Origin: Betaproteobacteria bacterium
GTDB lineage: Bacteria; Pseudomonadota; Gammaproteobacteria; Burkholderiales; Rhodocyclaceae
DNA: 5,760 nt
Assembly: GCA_025997075.1 (NCBI GenBank)
Contig: BNUC01000183.1
Location: 1-5,760, forward strand
Reading direction: 5' to 3'
This document shows, in pieces, positions 5,501 to 5,760 of this stretch (position 1 is the stretch's first letter; each line of letters starts with the position of its first letter). The notes under the pieces were generated by a model. That model saw only the letters and a list, made by a program, of their open reading frames with translations. It did no database searches and was not told the DNA's origin. A program made the position numbers and the translations under genes.

Positions 5501-5610
5501 GCCGGAGCGGGAATCGAACAATTCTCTGTAACCCGTATGGTTAAGCGGTTTTAAAAATCTGTTTTTTGAATATACCCCCAAATATACCCCCGCCAGAGTG
5601 ATGCTGCCCC
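5501..5610. repeat. Direct repeat B, att-like, with tRNA 3'-end-like core
   Basis: The longer copy of the pair with 4807-4905. On the minus strand it runs GGGGCAGCATCACTCT, then two GGGGGTATATT motifs 13 bases apart, an A/T-rich stretch, CCGCTTAACCATACGG, and ends GTTCGATTCCCGCTCCGGC. The last part looks like the T-loop (TTCGATT), 3' T-stem (CCCGC) and acceptor strand of a tRNA, most like Leu-type 3' ends, but no matching 5' T-stem precedes it, so it is not a tRNA gene. tRNA 3' ends are classic integrase attachment cores. Confidence 0.75.
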
Positions 5611-5619
5611 TTTTTGTAT

Positions 5620-5760
5620 CTACAATTTACCCACAGGTACCAGCATCAAAATCAATCCGCCGGTCACTACGGTTTGCACGATGGCGACGCCGACTATCCA
5701 GCGGATTAAATCGGCCTTGAATTTATCAATCGCATTCAGAAGATTTTGCATGGGGCGATT
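5620..5760 (-). CDS. DUF1640-like paralogue, C-terminal part, 5' end beyond window
   Basis: 46 residues are visible, open at the right edge and ending in TAG at 5620-5622. The segment FKADLIRWIVGVAIVQTVVTGGLILMLVP is built like the C-terminus of the complete gene at 4962-5261 (TKADLVKWVVSVGVLQTAMIGALLLKLIP): the same K-A-D-L hinge, a Trp at the membrane border and one hydrophobic helix. It lies ten bases from repeat B, as the complete gene lies near repeat A, so the pair looks like two diverged units of a tandem arrangement. An internal ATG at 5751 has no ribosome site, so the gene probably continues to the right. No U-rich terminator is visible after its stop. Confidence 0.75.
   Translation of the reverse strand, partial: NRPMQNLLNAIDKFKADLIRWIVGVAIVQTVVTGGLILMLVPVGKL

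Noticed and set aside
5501..5519. tRNA gene on the minus strand
   Set aside because: Only the T-loop and 3' acceptor-like part is present; no 5' T-stem, anticodon arm or 5' acceptor can be found upstream, so it is at most a tRNA fragment.

Overview
This window comes from a Gram-negative bacterium. The evidence is an outer-membrane inverse autotransporter (intimin/invasin type), a two-gene PIN-domain toxin-antitoxin pair and a small DUF1640/CCDC90-like membrane coiled-coil protein. That mix suggests a proteobacterium, but the sequence does not settle a lineage. Intergenic DNA is rich in palindromes and dispersed repeats, and the right end has repeats that look like integration scars. The core genome here is one housekeeping gene, acetate kinase, with accessory DNA on both sides.

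Left part (1-2000), minus strand. The N-terminal 566 codons of an inverse autotransporter run off the left edge: signal peptide, Pro/Ala-rich linker, beta-barrel domain, then Ig-like passenger domains. Upstream of it are two tandem terminator hairpins that act on the minus strand. Just before them is a tiny ORF (43 to 47 residues), too short to be sure of.

Middle (2000-3265). Gene-free DNA holds a GC-rich multi-hairpin element and a long palindrome with 24-bp perfect arms. Then come a putative antitoxin gene and a VapC-like PIN-domain ribonuclease gene on the plus strand, overlapping by 17 bases. Variant copies of the GC-rich element lie on both sides of the pair, so the cassette sits among dispersed repeats.

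Right part (3266-5760), minus strand. ackA is complete, with every known catalytic residue in place; it converges on the toxin gene. No phosphotransacetylase gene is visible beside it. Further right is an imperfect tandem arrangement, read on the minus strand: a DUF1640-like paralogue cut by the window edge, a ~110-bp repeat, a 69-codon unknown ORF, a complete DUF1640-like gene with a strong ribosome site, a terminator, and a second degenerate copy of the repeat. The repeat contains a stretch like a tRNA 3' end and, in one copy, two GGGGGTATATT motifs. I read it as a possible attachment-site scar.

Functionally, acetate kinase makes ATP from acetyl phosphate, the PIN/antitoxin pair is a self-maintaining stress or stability module, and the autotransporter is a surface adhesin candidate. 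Nothing here shows that these genes act in a shared pathway. The most unusual structure is the repeated DUF1640/att-like module at the right end.
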